Below are positions 1-7,179 of a stretch of 8,457 bases of DNA, piece after piece. This DNA is from Saprospiraceae bacterium (GTDB taxonomy: Bacteria; Bacteroidota; Bacteroidia; Chitinophagales; Saprospiraceae): assembly GCA_029262975.1 (NCBI GenBank), contig JAJCYJ010000910.1, positions 1-8,457 of the forward strand, given 5' to 3'. The notes under the pieces were generated by a model. That model was not told where the DNA came from, searched no databases, and was given only the letters and a program-made list of their open reading frames with translations. The first letter of the stretch is position 1. Each line of letters opens with the position of its first letter. The position numbers and the translations under genes were made by a program.

Positions 1-19
1 GTTAAGCATTCCAAACCTA

Positions 20-2470
20 ATGAAGGAACGACATTTTCGATTTTATTGCCACGTTTATAAGTTTCTTTTAATATCGCTTATCTGTTTGGATGTTTCTGCT
101 CAGAAAGTCATAGTAACTGATAAAGGAGGTGTAACACTTCCCGGTGTTGAGGTGTTTTCTGAAGACTTGTCATACGGCGAAGTGACTGATCGTAATGGTC
201 AGGTCGATCTGAATGGTATTTCTTCGGATCTGGTTATTAAATTCCGATTTCTTGGTTATGGCGAAGTGGAGACAACCGCAGGTGAGATCAGCAAGCAAAA
301 TAATGTGGTCGTCATGATTCTCAGTAACCAGATAATTGAAGAAGTGGTCGTCCTTGGTCGAAAGTCAGTAGCACAAAGTGAGCTGCCCTTTCAGATAAAG
401 ACAATTAATATCGAAGATATTCGCGCCACTAATACACAGACATCGGCAGATGCTTTATCTCATCACGGCGGCGTCTTTGTACAAAAGAGTCAGATGGGAG
501 GCGGAAGTCCCATAATTAGAGGTTTTGAGGCCAACCGGGTTTTATTAGTTGTTGATGGAATCAGACTGAACAATGCCATCTATAGAAGTGGTCACTTACA
601 GAATGCTGTCACAGTGGACCAGGCTATGCTTGAGCGGATGGAGGTGATTTTTGGGCCAAATTCCTTGATTTACGGAAGTGATGCTCTTGGCGGTGTTGTC
701 AATTTCAAAACCCGAAGCCCACAACTTTCAGAAAGCCCAAATAAGCTTGTAACAGAAGCACAATATTATGCTCGATATGCCTCAGCCAATAATGAAAAAT
801 CCTTGCATTTTGATTACTCTGCAGGAAAGTCAAAGTGGGGCTCTTTGACAAGTCTTACATTTAGTGATTTTGGCAATCTAAGGACCGGAAGTAAAAGAGA
901 TCCTGATTTTCCCGAATATGGAAAACGATTAATATATCAGGGAATATCGAATGATGGCAGTGATATTGTTATCGATAATGACAATCCTAATATACAGATT
1001 GGTACAAATTACAACCAGGTAGACTTTCTTCAGAAGTTTTTATTTACTCCTGATACCGAGAATCGGATTAGTGCAAACATTCAATATTCATTTGGATCAA
1101 ACGTGCCGCGTTATGATAATCTGAGTGAAATAAAAGATGGTAAACTTAGATATGCGGAATGGAATTATGGCCCTCAGAAAAGATTTCTTGCTGCTCTGGA
1201 TTATAGGAATATACAGAAAACCGCATTCTATGATCAGGCAATCCTGATAGGAGCATATCAACGGATCGATGAGGACAGAATCTCAAGAATATTTGAACAA
1301 ACGATTAGAAATACTGAGGAGGAAGATGTCTCCGTCTATAGCTTAACCCTCGATCTCTCAAAGTATCTAACAGCCAACAATTTCTGGTCTTTAGATTATG
1401 GTGCTGATATTCAACATAACACAGTAGAAAGCAATGCCTATGACCAAGACATCAATACAAGTTCTATTTTCCCCTCAGTACTATCAAGATATGCAAGTGG
1501 TGCAAACAGACTTACCAACATTGGGGCTTATTTTTTTGTAAAAGGGAAAAGCAAAAATGAGGCATATAATTTAAGTGCCGGAGTGAGGTATGCAAATTCA
1601 TCCTATTTTCTTTCATATGAACGAGACGATCCTGTTGATTGGCCTTCCGAATTTTACGACGGCATAAGTGGATCGAACCAATCAGTTACAGGATCGATTG
1701 GAGGCACATGGTTGTTAACTGATAAGTGGCAGATCAGAAGTATCATTTCATCAGCTTTCAGGTCTCCCAATATAGATGATCTCTCAAAGATCCGTGTTAA
1801 TGGGGGTGAAATTACATTTCCCAATATAAATCTCAAACCAGAACGTTCAAAGAATTTTGAAATAACACTTGCTTCCCACGATCACAAGTTTTTAGATATT
1901 GGCCTCACTGGTTATTATACACAATTGTCCGATGCTATTGTCAGACGACCTTTTAACGGACCTAACGGGCAAAATATGTGGGTGAGTAATGGAGAAACTT
2001 TGATAATAGTTGGTAATCAAAATATTCAACAAGCTGAAATTTATGGGTTGAGTACTCAAATTTTTGGATCCATTTCGACAAGTTTAAAATGGAATGGATC
2101 ATTTAATTTGACCAAGGGAAAGGAAGTAGATCACAATGGAGAAAAATCCCCTTTGGCTCATATACCTCCTACATATGGCAAAATAGAATTGAATTATCAA
2201 CAGGGCCCCTGGAAAGTAAAAGCAAATCACCGGTTTAATTCAGCAAAGCTTCTGTCAGAATATGGTGGTTCTGCTGATAATCCAGAGTTAGCTACAGCCA
2301 ATGGTTCCTTAGCCTGGTCAACTCTTAATATTTATACGAGCTATGCATATAAAAATATCGAGATTTCGCTGGCGTTAGAAAATCTTTTTGACAAACACTA
2401 TCGCTTATTTGCATCAGGTGTAAGTGCTCCCGGACGCAACTTGATTTTATCACTTCGAGGTTCTTTTTAG
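20..2470 (+). CDS. TonB-dependent outer-membrane receptor, heme/siderophore-like class
   Basis: An 816-residue outer-membrane receptor that would import a ligand, probably an iron compound, using TonB energy. Residues 1-28 form a signal peptide ending VSAQ. Residues 29-103 are a carboxypeptidase-regulatory-like domain (TLPGVEVF, VTDRNG, FLGYGE), typical of Bacteroidota receptors. A TonB-box-like stretch EEVVVLGRK (107-115) precedes the plug at about 119-232, which has MGGGSPIIRGFEANR (159-173), VVDGIRLNNAIYRSGH (177-192) and FGPNSLIYGSDALGGVV (211-227). The barrel runs to the typical C-terminus LENLFDKHYR...PGRNL. The plug wording and a degenerate FRSP/NINL pair (580-583, 602-605) recall the FRAP/NPNL motifs of heme/hemoglobin receptors, but no His lies between them, so the ligand is uncertain. 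The gene is full length for its class. The ATG at 20 gives the signal peptide. Only 19 nt upstream are visible, so its promoter is outside the window. Confidence 0.93.
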   Translation: MKERHFRFYCHVYKFLLISLICLDVSAQKVIVTDKGGVTLPGVEVFSEDLSYGEVTDRNGQVDLNGISSDLVIKFRFLGYGEVETTAGEISKQNNVVVMILSNQIIEEVVVLGRKSVAQSELPFQIKTINIEDIRATNTQTSADALSHHGGVFVQKSQMGGGSPIIRGFEANRVLLVVDGIRLNNAIYRSGHLQNAVTVDQAMLERMEVIFGPNSLIYGSDALGGVVNFKTRSPQLSESPNKLVTEAQYYARYASANNEKSLHFDYSAGKSKWGSLTSLTFSDFGNLRTGSKRDPDFPEYGKRLIYQGISNDGSDIVIDNDNPNIQIGTNYNQVDFLQKFLFTPDTENRISANIQYSFGSNVPRYDNLSEIKDGKLRYAEWNYGPQKRFLAALDYRNIQKTAFYDQAILIGAYQRIDEDRISRIFEQTIRNTEEEDVSVYSLTLDLSKYLTANNFWSLDYGADIQHNTVESNAYDQDINTSSIFPSVLSRYASGANRLTNIGAYFFVKGKSKNEAYNLSAGVRYANSSYFLSYERDDPVDWPSEFYDGISGSNQSVTGSIGGTWLLTDKWQIRSIISSAFRSPNIDDLSKIRVNGGEITFPNINLKPERSKNFEITLASHDHKFLDIGLTGYYTQLSDAIVRRPFNGPNGQNMWVSNGETLIIVGNQNIQQAEIYGLSTQIFGSISTSLKWNGSFNLTKGKEVDHNGEKSPLAHIPPTYGKIELNYQQGPWKVKANHRFNSAKLLSEYGGSADNPELATANGSLAWSTLNIYTSYAYKNIEISLALENLFDKHYRLFASGVSAPGRNLILSLRGSF

Positions 2471-2506
2471 AAAAATCAAATCTTCAAAAAGATGGATCTA
2501 CTATAA

Positions 2507-2603
2507 AAGTGACAACTTGTTGATGATGTTTTTCGGGTTTACTCCATCAACAATCCATAAACTACTAGTGGAATACACTAGTTTTTGGATAAAAATGTCA
2601 CTT
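2507..2603. repeat. Nested inverted repeats in intergenic spacer (branched-fold element)
   Basis: Three inverted repeats are nested within 97 nt downstream of the receptor gene. The outer pair is AAGTGACA (2507-2514) with TGTCACTT (2596-2603). Inside is TTGTTGATG (2517-2525) with CATCAACAA (2545-2553), 9 bp with a 19-nt loop. Next to it is ACTAGTG (2564-2570) with CACTAGT (2576-2582), extended imperfectly outward by AAA/TTT and TCC/GGA. All pairs can form together as a three-way junction. The sequence shows the pairing. Whether this is an RNA, a small palindromic mobile element or a 3'-UTR structure is not decided by one copy. Confidence 0.6.
2564..2586 (+). terminator. Probable intrinsic terminator of the TonB receptor gene
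   Basis: A perfect 7-bp stem ACTAGTG/CACTAGT with loop GAATA is followed directly by TTTTT (2582-2586), 94 nt after the receptor stop codon. The stem is AT-rich and the T-run short, so termination may be partial. It is also the right-hand arm of the larger nested repeat structure around it. Confidence 0.5.
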
Positions 2604-2716
2604 ATCAAGAACTAATCGTCCTAATGATGTAGTTTAGTAAGTGAACATATACTTGAAATTTCGATTTATGTGAGAACCCATCTCTATAAATCTGAGTTCA
2701 AGCAAAACTTTTACCC

Positions 2717-3103
2717 ATGGATATAACCAAAAGCAGAGCTTTTCTGCTCTGTCTATTCGTATGCTTCTCCCTGATCTCTTCAGTGGCTGGACCATTTTAT
2801 TTTGGTAATGAGAAGAAACCAACTAAAGAACTAATTATCGTCAATGTTGATGCTCAGTTAAACAATCAGTTAGGAAGTCTAGCTGAATATGTGCATAATC
2901 TTTATCGATCGAATAAGGATGGTATGATAACAATCAAGACTTATATAAATATCGAAGCAGATCAAAGTTCTGTTGATAGCCTTATAATACTATTGACAAA
3001 GCAAGGAGTTTCCAAATCAGATATCAAGCTAATAAGGGAATCATCAACATTAGAAAACCCTTACTTTACATTAAGTGTTTCATCAAGATCAGCTATCCAG
3101 TAA
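2717..3103 (+). CDS. Small exported protein, related to the following gene
   Basis: A 128-residue protein I do not recognise as a named family. Residues 6-25 are a hydrophobic signal segment (AFLLCLFVCFSLISSVAG), so it is probably exported to the periplasm or cell surface. No lipobox is clear. The rest reads as an alternating beta-alpha-beta pattern: ELIIVNVDAQL, a helix over LGSLAEYVHNLY, strand MITIKTYINIE, a helix over SSVDSLIILLTKQG, then SKSDIKLIRE and a closing strand YFTLSVSS. The segment LLTKQGVSKSDI (92-103) matches LLVSYGVSKGDI in the next gene, so the two are tandem relatives. The layout recalls a shortened OmpA-like fold, but the peptidoglycan-binding Asp and Arg cannot be found. 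It sits 47 nt before its relative and is likely co-transcribed. The coding call is solid because of the signal peptide and the matching neighbour; the function is unknown. Confidence 0.75.
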   Translation: MDITKSRAFLLCLFVCFSLISSVAGPFYFGNEKKPTKELIIVNVDAQLNNQLGSLAEYVHNLYRSNKDGMITIKTYINIEADQSSVDSLIILLTKQGVSKSDIKLIRESSTLENPYFTLSVSSRSAIQ

Positions 3104-3123
3104 TATGGCATAATTATTGGTCG

Positions 3124-3141
3124 GATTAAGACAACTTAATC
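3124..3141 (+). promoter_or_regulatory. Perfect hairpin just upstream of the second small exported gene
   Basis: GATTAAG (3124-3130), loop ACAA, CTTAATC (3135-3141): a perfect 7-bp stem with a tetraloop, ending 9 nt before the ATG at 3151. It lies where a ribosome would bind. It is followed by TCTTTC rather than a T-run, so it is a weak terminator at best. Control of translation or partial attenuation between the two genes is an inference. Confidence 0.4.
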
Positions 3142-3150
3142 TCTTTCAAA

Positions 3151-3711
3151 ATGATGCTTTCCAAAATACTTCTCCCTATTTTATTCTGTACGGTAGTTAT
3201 TCTTTCTCCATCTTTTATTTCGCTTGAAAAAGAAACAACAATTGTAGTTGTTGACGGTAAGGCACTGTTAGTAGATCTCAACGAAAAGGGTGAGATAATT
3301 ACGACATATATGGAGGTCCCAGAATACTTCGCAAGCAGCAAAGATCACAAGACAAAAGTAATAGAGGCTACAGCGAGTTACAAACGGCTTACCAAGGAAC
3401 AAATGGATCAAATTAGATTTATTGCCCTTGCTGATGACGGTTGGGATTTAGATGAGTTTATGAAATCAAATCTTGCAGATCTTGCTACTCACTATCACCA
3501 AACTTATGCTAATCAAATAGAAATTACTGCCGCAAAGACGCCCTCTGGAGATGAGCTGGTAGAACAGAATTTGACGGTTATTAAAAACCTTCTGGTTTCT
3601 TATGGTGTATCAAAAGGAGACATTAGTATTAATTACAAGATTGATATGGGTGAAGAGCCCACAAGGTTTATAAAGGTGGTGTCCAATCTAAGAACTCTAT
3701 CTCTTAACTAA
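3151..3711 (+). CDS. Exported protein with a degenerate OmpA-like domain
   Basis: A 186-residue protein with an N-terminal hydrophobic export segment (about 4-24). Residues 26-80 are unassigned. Residues about 88-180 resemble an OmpA/MotB-like periplasmic domain: strand IRFIALADDGWDL, a helix over SNLADLATHYHQ, strand QIEITAAKT, a helix over ELVEQNLTVIKNLLVSYGV, then the GVSKGDISIN turn. In typical OmpA-like domains the second strand-helix reads roughly TDxxGxxxxNxxLSxxRA. Here it reads TPSGDELVEQNLTVIKNL, so the Asp and Arg that bind diaminopimelate are absent while G, N and L remain. Peptidoglycan binding is therefore doubtful. The C-terminus is similar to the preceding gene (GVSK+DI, E-P-F/R, VVS). 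ATG codons occur at 3151 and 3154; either would serve. The OmpA relation is my reading from pattern, not a search. The gene converges on the minus-strand operon, 32 nt away. Confidence 0.75.
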   Translation: MMLSKILLPILFCTVVILSPSFISLEKETTIVVVDGKALLVDLNEKGEIITTYMEVPEYFASSKDHKTKVIEATASYKRLTKEQMDQIRFIALADDGWDLDEFMKSNLADLATHYHQTYANQIEITAAKTPSGDELVEQNLTVIKNLLVSYGVSKGDISINYKIDMGEEPTRFIKVVSNLRTLSLN

Positions 3712-3743
3712 TCGAAAGTTAATTAAGGATAAGGCCACATTAT

Positions 3744-4844
3744 TCAAGCCGGGGTCTTGCATTGAGCCAGAATTGAATCGAGGTTTACATTTGTCTTGAT
3801 CATTTCTATAGCCCGCGATACCTTCCATGGCGTGTGTCTATTAATTTTTACTTCAATTCTACTTATTTTCAGAACGGCTCCATAGGTATCAAAATGAGAT
3901 CTAAGTAATGGGAGTTCATGAGTGCTGATATATTGCATTGACTCATCATCTATTTCTCCATCCCCGGTGACTATAACACCGGATAATGGACACTCCGTTA
4001 TTCCTTTAAACTCAGAAAACGACCTTACCTTCTTTATGGCCCTATCAATAGTTCTGTTGCTTGCAATTAACAAAAGATTCTGGAAGGACTTGAGCTCTTT
4101 TAAGTCTACAAGAGAGCCCGCCAACATGCTTTCTACACGATTATCTAATTTTTCTTCGTGAAGTTCGACAGTCGCTTTAAGCGCATCAGCCACTGTACTC
4201 ATCAATGGATATGCAAGCAGTTCATCATAGGGTAGAATTCCGAGTAAAGGTATATTATGTCGCTTTAGCCAAATATTGAGATACTCACTGACCATTTCTA
4301 TTTTATCAGCTTTTACTTTATTGATAATCACTCCAATTATCGGCACTCCCTCCTCTCTGAACAATGCTGTGCACATATGTAACATGTCAATTGTGCTTCC
4401 TATTCCTCCTTCTACGATCATTATCACTCCGGCATTTAACAACTTGGCAACTCGTGCATTAGAAAGGCCTACCACACTGCCTACCCCTGGATGCCCGGTT
4501 CCCTCAAATATGGTTAGGTCATGGATTTTATTAAGGTTATCTCTGGCAGCAATAATCTTTTGTTCCAGGTTGTTTTGTTCTGGATGTTTAATCAAATCAC
4601 GAACCCTTTGACTAGGCAGGACTACAGGACTGTGTATCTCCGGAGTAATTTCAAATTTTATGAGATCCGCAAATAATAAAGTGTCTTTATCTACAAAAAT
4701 GTCCTGGATATATTTCTGCCCAACAGGCTTGCAATATCCAACGTTAATATTACGCTGTAGAAAAGTCGAAACAAGACCGAGTGTGCTGGTAGTCTTGCCT
4801 ACATGCTGGCTACTGGCTGCTACATAAATGTTTTCAAAATTCAT
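3744..4844 (-). CDS. Stand-alone BioD-like/DRTGG ATPase (phosphotransacetylase N-terminal homologue)
   Basis: A 366-residue cytoplasmic P-loop protein of the kind annotated as AAA_26 plus DRTGG (the family of the N-terminal half of phosphotransacetylase, COG0857). Residues 8-19 VAASSQHVGKTT are the Walker A loop in its dethiobiotin-synthetase/cobyrinate-synthase form. FEGTGHPGVGSVVGLSNARVA (about 113-133) is the switch-like region, and IMIVEGGIGSTID and GVIINKVKADKIE follow the same fold. From about 215 to 335 lies the DRTGG-like domain (SGVIVTGDGEIDD, HELPLLRSHFDTYGAV). The catalytic phosphotransacetylase C-terminal domain is absent, so acetyl-phosphate synthesis is not expected. In Pta this region is regulatory, so a nucleotide-sensing or regulatory role is plausible but inferred. 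It is the last gene of the four-gene minus-strand run, 34 nt after aroB. Confidence 0.87.
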   Translation of the reverse strand: MNFENIYVAASSQHVGKTTSTLGLVSTFLQRNINVGYCKPVGQKYIQDIFVDKDTLLFADLIKFEITPEIHSPVVLPSQRVRDLIKHPEQNNLEQKIIAARDNLNKIHDLTIFEGTGHPGVGSVVGLSNARVAKLLNAGVIMIVEGGIGSTIDMLHMCTALFREEGVPIIGVIINKVKADKIEMVSEYLNIWLKRHNIPLLGILPYDELLAYPLMSTVADALKATVELHEEKLDNRVESMLAGSLVDLKELKSFQNLLLIASNRTIDRAIKKVRSFSEFKGITECPLSGVIVTGDGEIDDESMQYISTHELPLLRSHFDTYGAVLKISRIEVKINRHTPWKVSRAIEMIKTNVNLDSILAQCKTPA

Positions 4845-4878
4845 GGAAAGAATCCTTTAGCATTAAACTAATTATAAA

Positions 4879-5949
4879 TTAAATATCCGAAAGCATCTCA
4901 TATGTGCGTTTTACACATTGTTCTATTTGGTCCTTGGTTGTGACTTTATCATACGTGCATCTGCCTTCACCTTCTAGTAAGGAGAACATTATTTTTCCAT
5001 CCTTATTTTTTTTATCAGAATTCATTATTGATTTGATCTCTTCTATATTATCCAAACTTTCTAATGGCAAGTCGGTGTAGATTTTGCGAATAAAAGATAC
5101 AATATTTTGTAAGGCCGAGGAGCTCAACCCTGTGCTTAAGCATGAAAGTACGGATTCTGCAACCATACCAATTGCGATCGCCTCTCCATGCAATAATGGG
5201 CTTTTAGAATTCAAAGCTAAAGACTCTACAGCATGCCCGATAGTATGTCCAAAGTTTAGAATTTTCCGAATCCCGATCTCCTTAGGGTCAATCTCTACAA
5301 TTGCTTTTTTAATGAGAACAGATTGATATATTTCATAATTCCAATCTGTATGCTCCCATGATTCATAAGAACGAAGTCTGCTCCATATTACTTTGTCTCT
5401 TATCAAACCATGCTTAATCATTTCAGCATAACCACTTCTTTTTTCTCTAACAGATAAGGTTGATAAAAATACCGGATCGATTAGGACAGCACAAGGATTT
5501 TGAAATAATCCAATAAAATTTTTGAGTCCTTTAAAATCGATGGCAAGTTTGCCTCCGATAGATGCATCTACTTGCGAGAGTAAAGTTGTAGGTACTTGTA
5601 TAAAGTCTATCCCTCTCATATAACAAGATGCGGCGAAACCTCCCATATCTCCTATTACACCCCCTCCCAAATTTATCATTAGACTATGTCTGTCAAATCC
5701 TGCATCAGCCAGCTTCGACCAAATTTGTTTTGTGGTCTCTAATACCTTGTTTTTTTCACCTGATTGAATTGTAATGATAAGAGGTTGCGTGATTAAATTT
5801 TTAATTAAGGGTAAACAGTGAATCGAAGTACATTCATCTACGAGGATGGCTATCTTAGAATAGATTCTTTCCGAAAGGTATTCTCGAAGAGTACTTTTTA
5901 TGGGTCCTATGGAAATATTATAATCTGAAAGCTCGATAATATGTCTCAT
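4879..5949 (-). CDS. aroB: 3-dehydroquinate synthase
   Basis: Catalyses DAHP to 3-dehydroquinate, the second step of the shikimate route to aromatic amino acids, with NAD+ and a divalent metal in the cytoplasm. I start at the ATG at 5949 (356 residues, MRHIIELS...). An in-frame ATG at 5994 would add 15 residues and overlap the upstream gene by 43 nt, while 5949 begins 2 nt after that gene's stop and gives the usual family length. In this numbering the NAD-binding GGGVIGDMGG is at 95-104, followed by PTTLLSQVDASIGGK (120-134). The metal ligands are Glu176 (YAEMIKHG), His235 (NFGHTIGHAVE, with His239 also conserved) and His254 (HGEAIAIGM). All key residues are present. The sugar-phosphate cyclase superfamily also holds epi-valiolone and 2-deoxy-scyllo-inosose synthases. 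The lack of any secondary-metabolism cluster favours dehydroquinate synthase. Confidence 0.9.
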   Translation of the reverse strand: MRHIIELSDYNISIGPIKSTLREYLSERIYSKIAILVDECTSIHCLPLIKNLITQPLIITIQSGEKNKVLETTKQIWSKLADAGFDRHSLMINLGGGVIGDMGGFAASCYMRGIDFIQVPTTLLSQVDASIGGKLAIDFKGLKNFIGLFQNPCAVLIDPVFLSTLSVREKRSGYAEMIKHGLIRDKVIWSRLRSYESWEHTDWNYEIYQSVLIKKAIVEIDPKEIGIRKILNFGHTIGHAVESLALNSKSPLLHGEAIAIGMVAESVLSCLSTGLSSSALQNIVSFIRKIYTDLPLESLDNIEEIKSIMNSDKKNKDGKIMFSLLEGEGRCTYDKVTTKDQIEQCVKRTYEMLSDI

Positions 5950-5951
5950 TA

Positions 5952-6257
5952 TTAAACAGTATCGATTGATGTTGAAATATTTTTCGTGGTCCACGCATTA
6001 GGGCTGTCAACAAATAATAGTTTTACTTTGGCCCATGTATTCGTGAATAAGGTGGAGTTCCTGTACTTTTCTAATGATGCTTCATCATCCCATTTGCTAT
6101 ATGTGAAAAATATTCTTTTATCATTTTTATCTTGCAGAAGATCCAATGCAGAACATCCATCAAATTCTACGATTTGATCTTTTACCAACTCAAAAAGGCG
6201 TTTGAATTCATCTACTTCATTTTCCGCAAAAGTCATTTTAACAAGTCTGATAATCAT
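5952..6257 (-). CDS. Antibiotic biosynthesis monooxygenase (ABM) domain protein
   Basis: A 101-residue protein with a single ABM/YgiN-like ferredoxin-fold domain. MIIRLVKMTF (strand 1), a helix over EVDEFKRLFELVKDQI, EFDGCSALDLLQD (31-43), IFFTYSKWDDEASLEKYRNS (49-68) and the helix FTNTWAKVKLLF (71-82) follow the family layout, including the W-x-(4)-L-x-x-Y-R pattern. Members are small dimers. Some oxidise quinols or degrade heme, and many have no known substrate. The Asn/Trp heme-degradation signature of IsdG cannot be assigned with confidence, so I give no reaction. It lies 32 nt after the DUF62 gene and 2 nt before the chosen aroB start, which argues for translational coupling with aroB. 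Confidence 0.85.
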   Translation of the reverse strand: MIIRLVKMTFAENEVDEFKRLFELVKDQIVEFDGCSALDLLQDKNDKRIFFTYSKWDDEASLEKYRNSTLFTNTWAKVKLLFVDSPNAWTTKNISTSIDTV

Positions 6258-6289
6258 TGGACAGATAAATTAGAAGTCTTAATAGAACA

Positions 6290-7054
6290 TTAAAAGAAAT
6301 CTATTTGGATGGTTTCATTCTTATTCAGGTTAAGTAATTCATGAGCATTACCCATATGAATCGCTAATTCCAGCATGTTAATGGAATTAAAGAAAACACA
6401 TACATCACCTATTTGAACATCATTATACCGCCGGGATAAGCGTACTATCGGTTCGTTACTTTTATAAAATATCATAAAATTTCTTCCTTTACGAATTCGC
6501 TCAAAAGTGTCTTGGGTTAAGTTTATTATAACATTACCAAAGTGATCGACGTGAATGATAGTCGCTCTAATTTGATCACTGCTTACAACTGGTTGAAGGC
6601 TTAGTTTACGCTCAAAAGCAGTTGTCCTCCTCCCTAATAAATGTAACGGACTTCCAAGTGTGATTCCTTGCACCGCGTTTGTAATGATGTCGTACAAATC
6701 AAGAATATCCTGATCAGCAATTTCATAAATATTACTCTCTTCAATCTCTGAGAGCACTAATGAAAACAATCCGTTATTAGGGCCAACAAAATAATATTCA
6801 TCATGTTGAAATACTAATAGCCTGCTATTGGGACCGTAATAAGTATTTACACCGGCTATATGAATCGTCCCTTTTGGAAACCTGTTATAAGTATTTTTCA
6901 AAAAAAATGCCCCTTCCATGATATCATGTGGCGAAATTTCATGTGTGATATCAACAATCATAGCATTAGGGGCAGCAGTCAGGAGATGCCCCTTCAGTAG
7001 TGCTACATAGTAATCTTTAGATCCGAAATCTGTAATTAATGTTATGATACTCAT
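6290..7054 (-). CDS. SAM hydroxide adenosyltransferase/chlorinase-fold protein (DUF62), divergent
   Basis: A cytoplasmic protein of the S-adenosyl-L-methionine hydroxide adenosyltransferase/fluorinase family (DUF62). I start at ATG 7054 (254 residues, MSIITLITDFG...). The longer reading frame would need a TTG at 7066 and adds only four residues, while family members usually begin directly at this strand. Motifs: TDFGSKDYYVALLKG (8-22), VDITHEISPHDIMEGAFFLK (34-53), FVGPNNGLFS (89-98), and the C-terminal barrel IHVDHFGNVIINL (167-179). Known hydrolases use an Asp-Arg-His set. Here the Asp-bearing VDPGVG-like loop reads VNTYYGPNSR (69-78), with Asn for Asp and an Arg retained, and the His of the TFHGRD-like motif is not visible around 115-125. 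SAM hydrolysis is therefore uncertain. It is the first gene of the minus-strand run. Confidence 0.87.
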   Translation of the reverse strand: MSIITLITDFGSKDYYVALLKGHLLTAAPNAMIVDITHEISPHDIMEGAFFLKNTYNRFPKGTIHIAGVNTYYGPNSRLLVFQHDEYYFVGPNNGLFSLVLSEIEESNIYEIADQDILDLYDIITNAVQGITLGSPLHLLGRRTTAFERKLSLQPVVSSDQIRATIIHVDHFGNVIINLTQDTFERIRKGRNFMIFYKSNEPIVRLSRRYNDVQIGDVCVFFNSINMLELAIHMGNAHELLNLNKNETIQIDFF

Positions 7055-7179
7055 AAAGAGCTTCAAAATGAGCTTAAAGAAAAGAATTTTAAAGGATCAT
7101 TGTCGCTGTAAATCTGTATAAATTTATCCTGAGTTTTATTGATCCTCTTCGAATCGCTCTATGATCCGTTAATAAAGGC

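Noticed and set aside
3922..4611. Plus-strand reading frames inside the BioD-like gene (and similar opposite-strand frames within the TonB receptor, aroB, ABM and M23 genes)
   Set aside because: They are shadows of well-supported genes on the other strand or in another frame, with no domain or plausible start context.
5950..5994. Longer aroB start at 5994
   Set aside because: It would overlap the upstream gene by 43 nt and adds residues not typical of the family. The ATG at 5949 follows the upstream stop by 2 nt.
7100..7126. Promoter for the M23 gene (TTG at 7100-7102 and TAAATTTA at 7119-7126)
   Set aside because: Spacing is only 16 nt and the last base of the -7 box is A instead of G. It is suggestive but not strong enough to list.
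7094..7167. Inverted repeat GGATCAT (7094-7100) / ATGATCC (7161-7167) in the divergent spacer
   Set aside because: It is seven base pairs with 60 nt between and no extension; this can arise by chance in AT-rich sequence.
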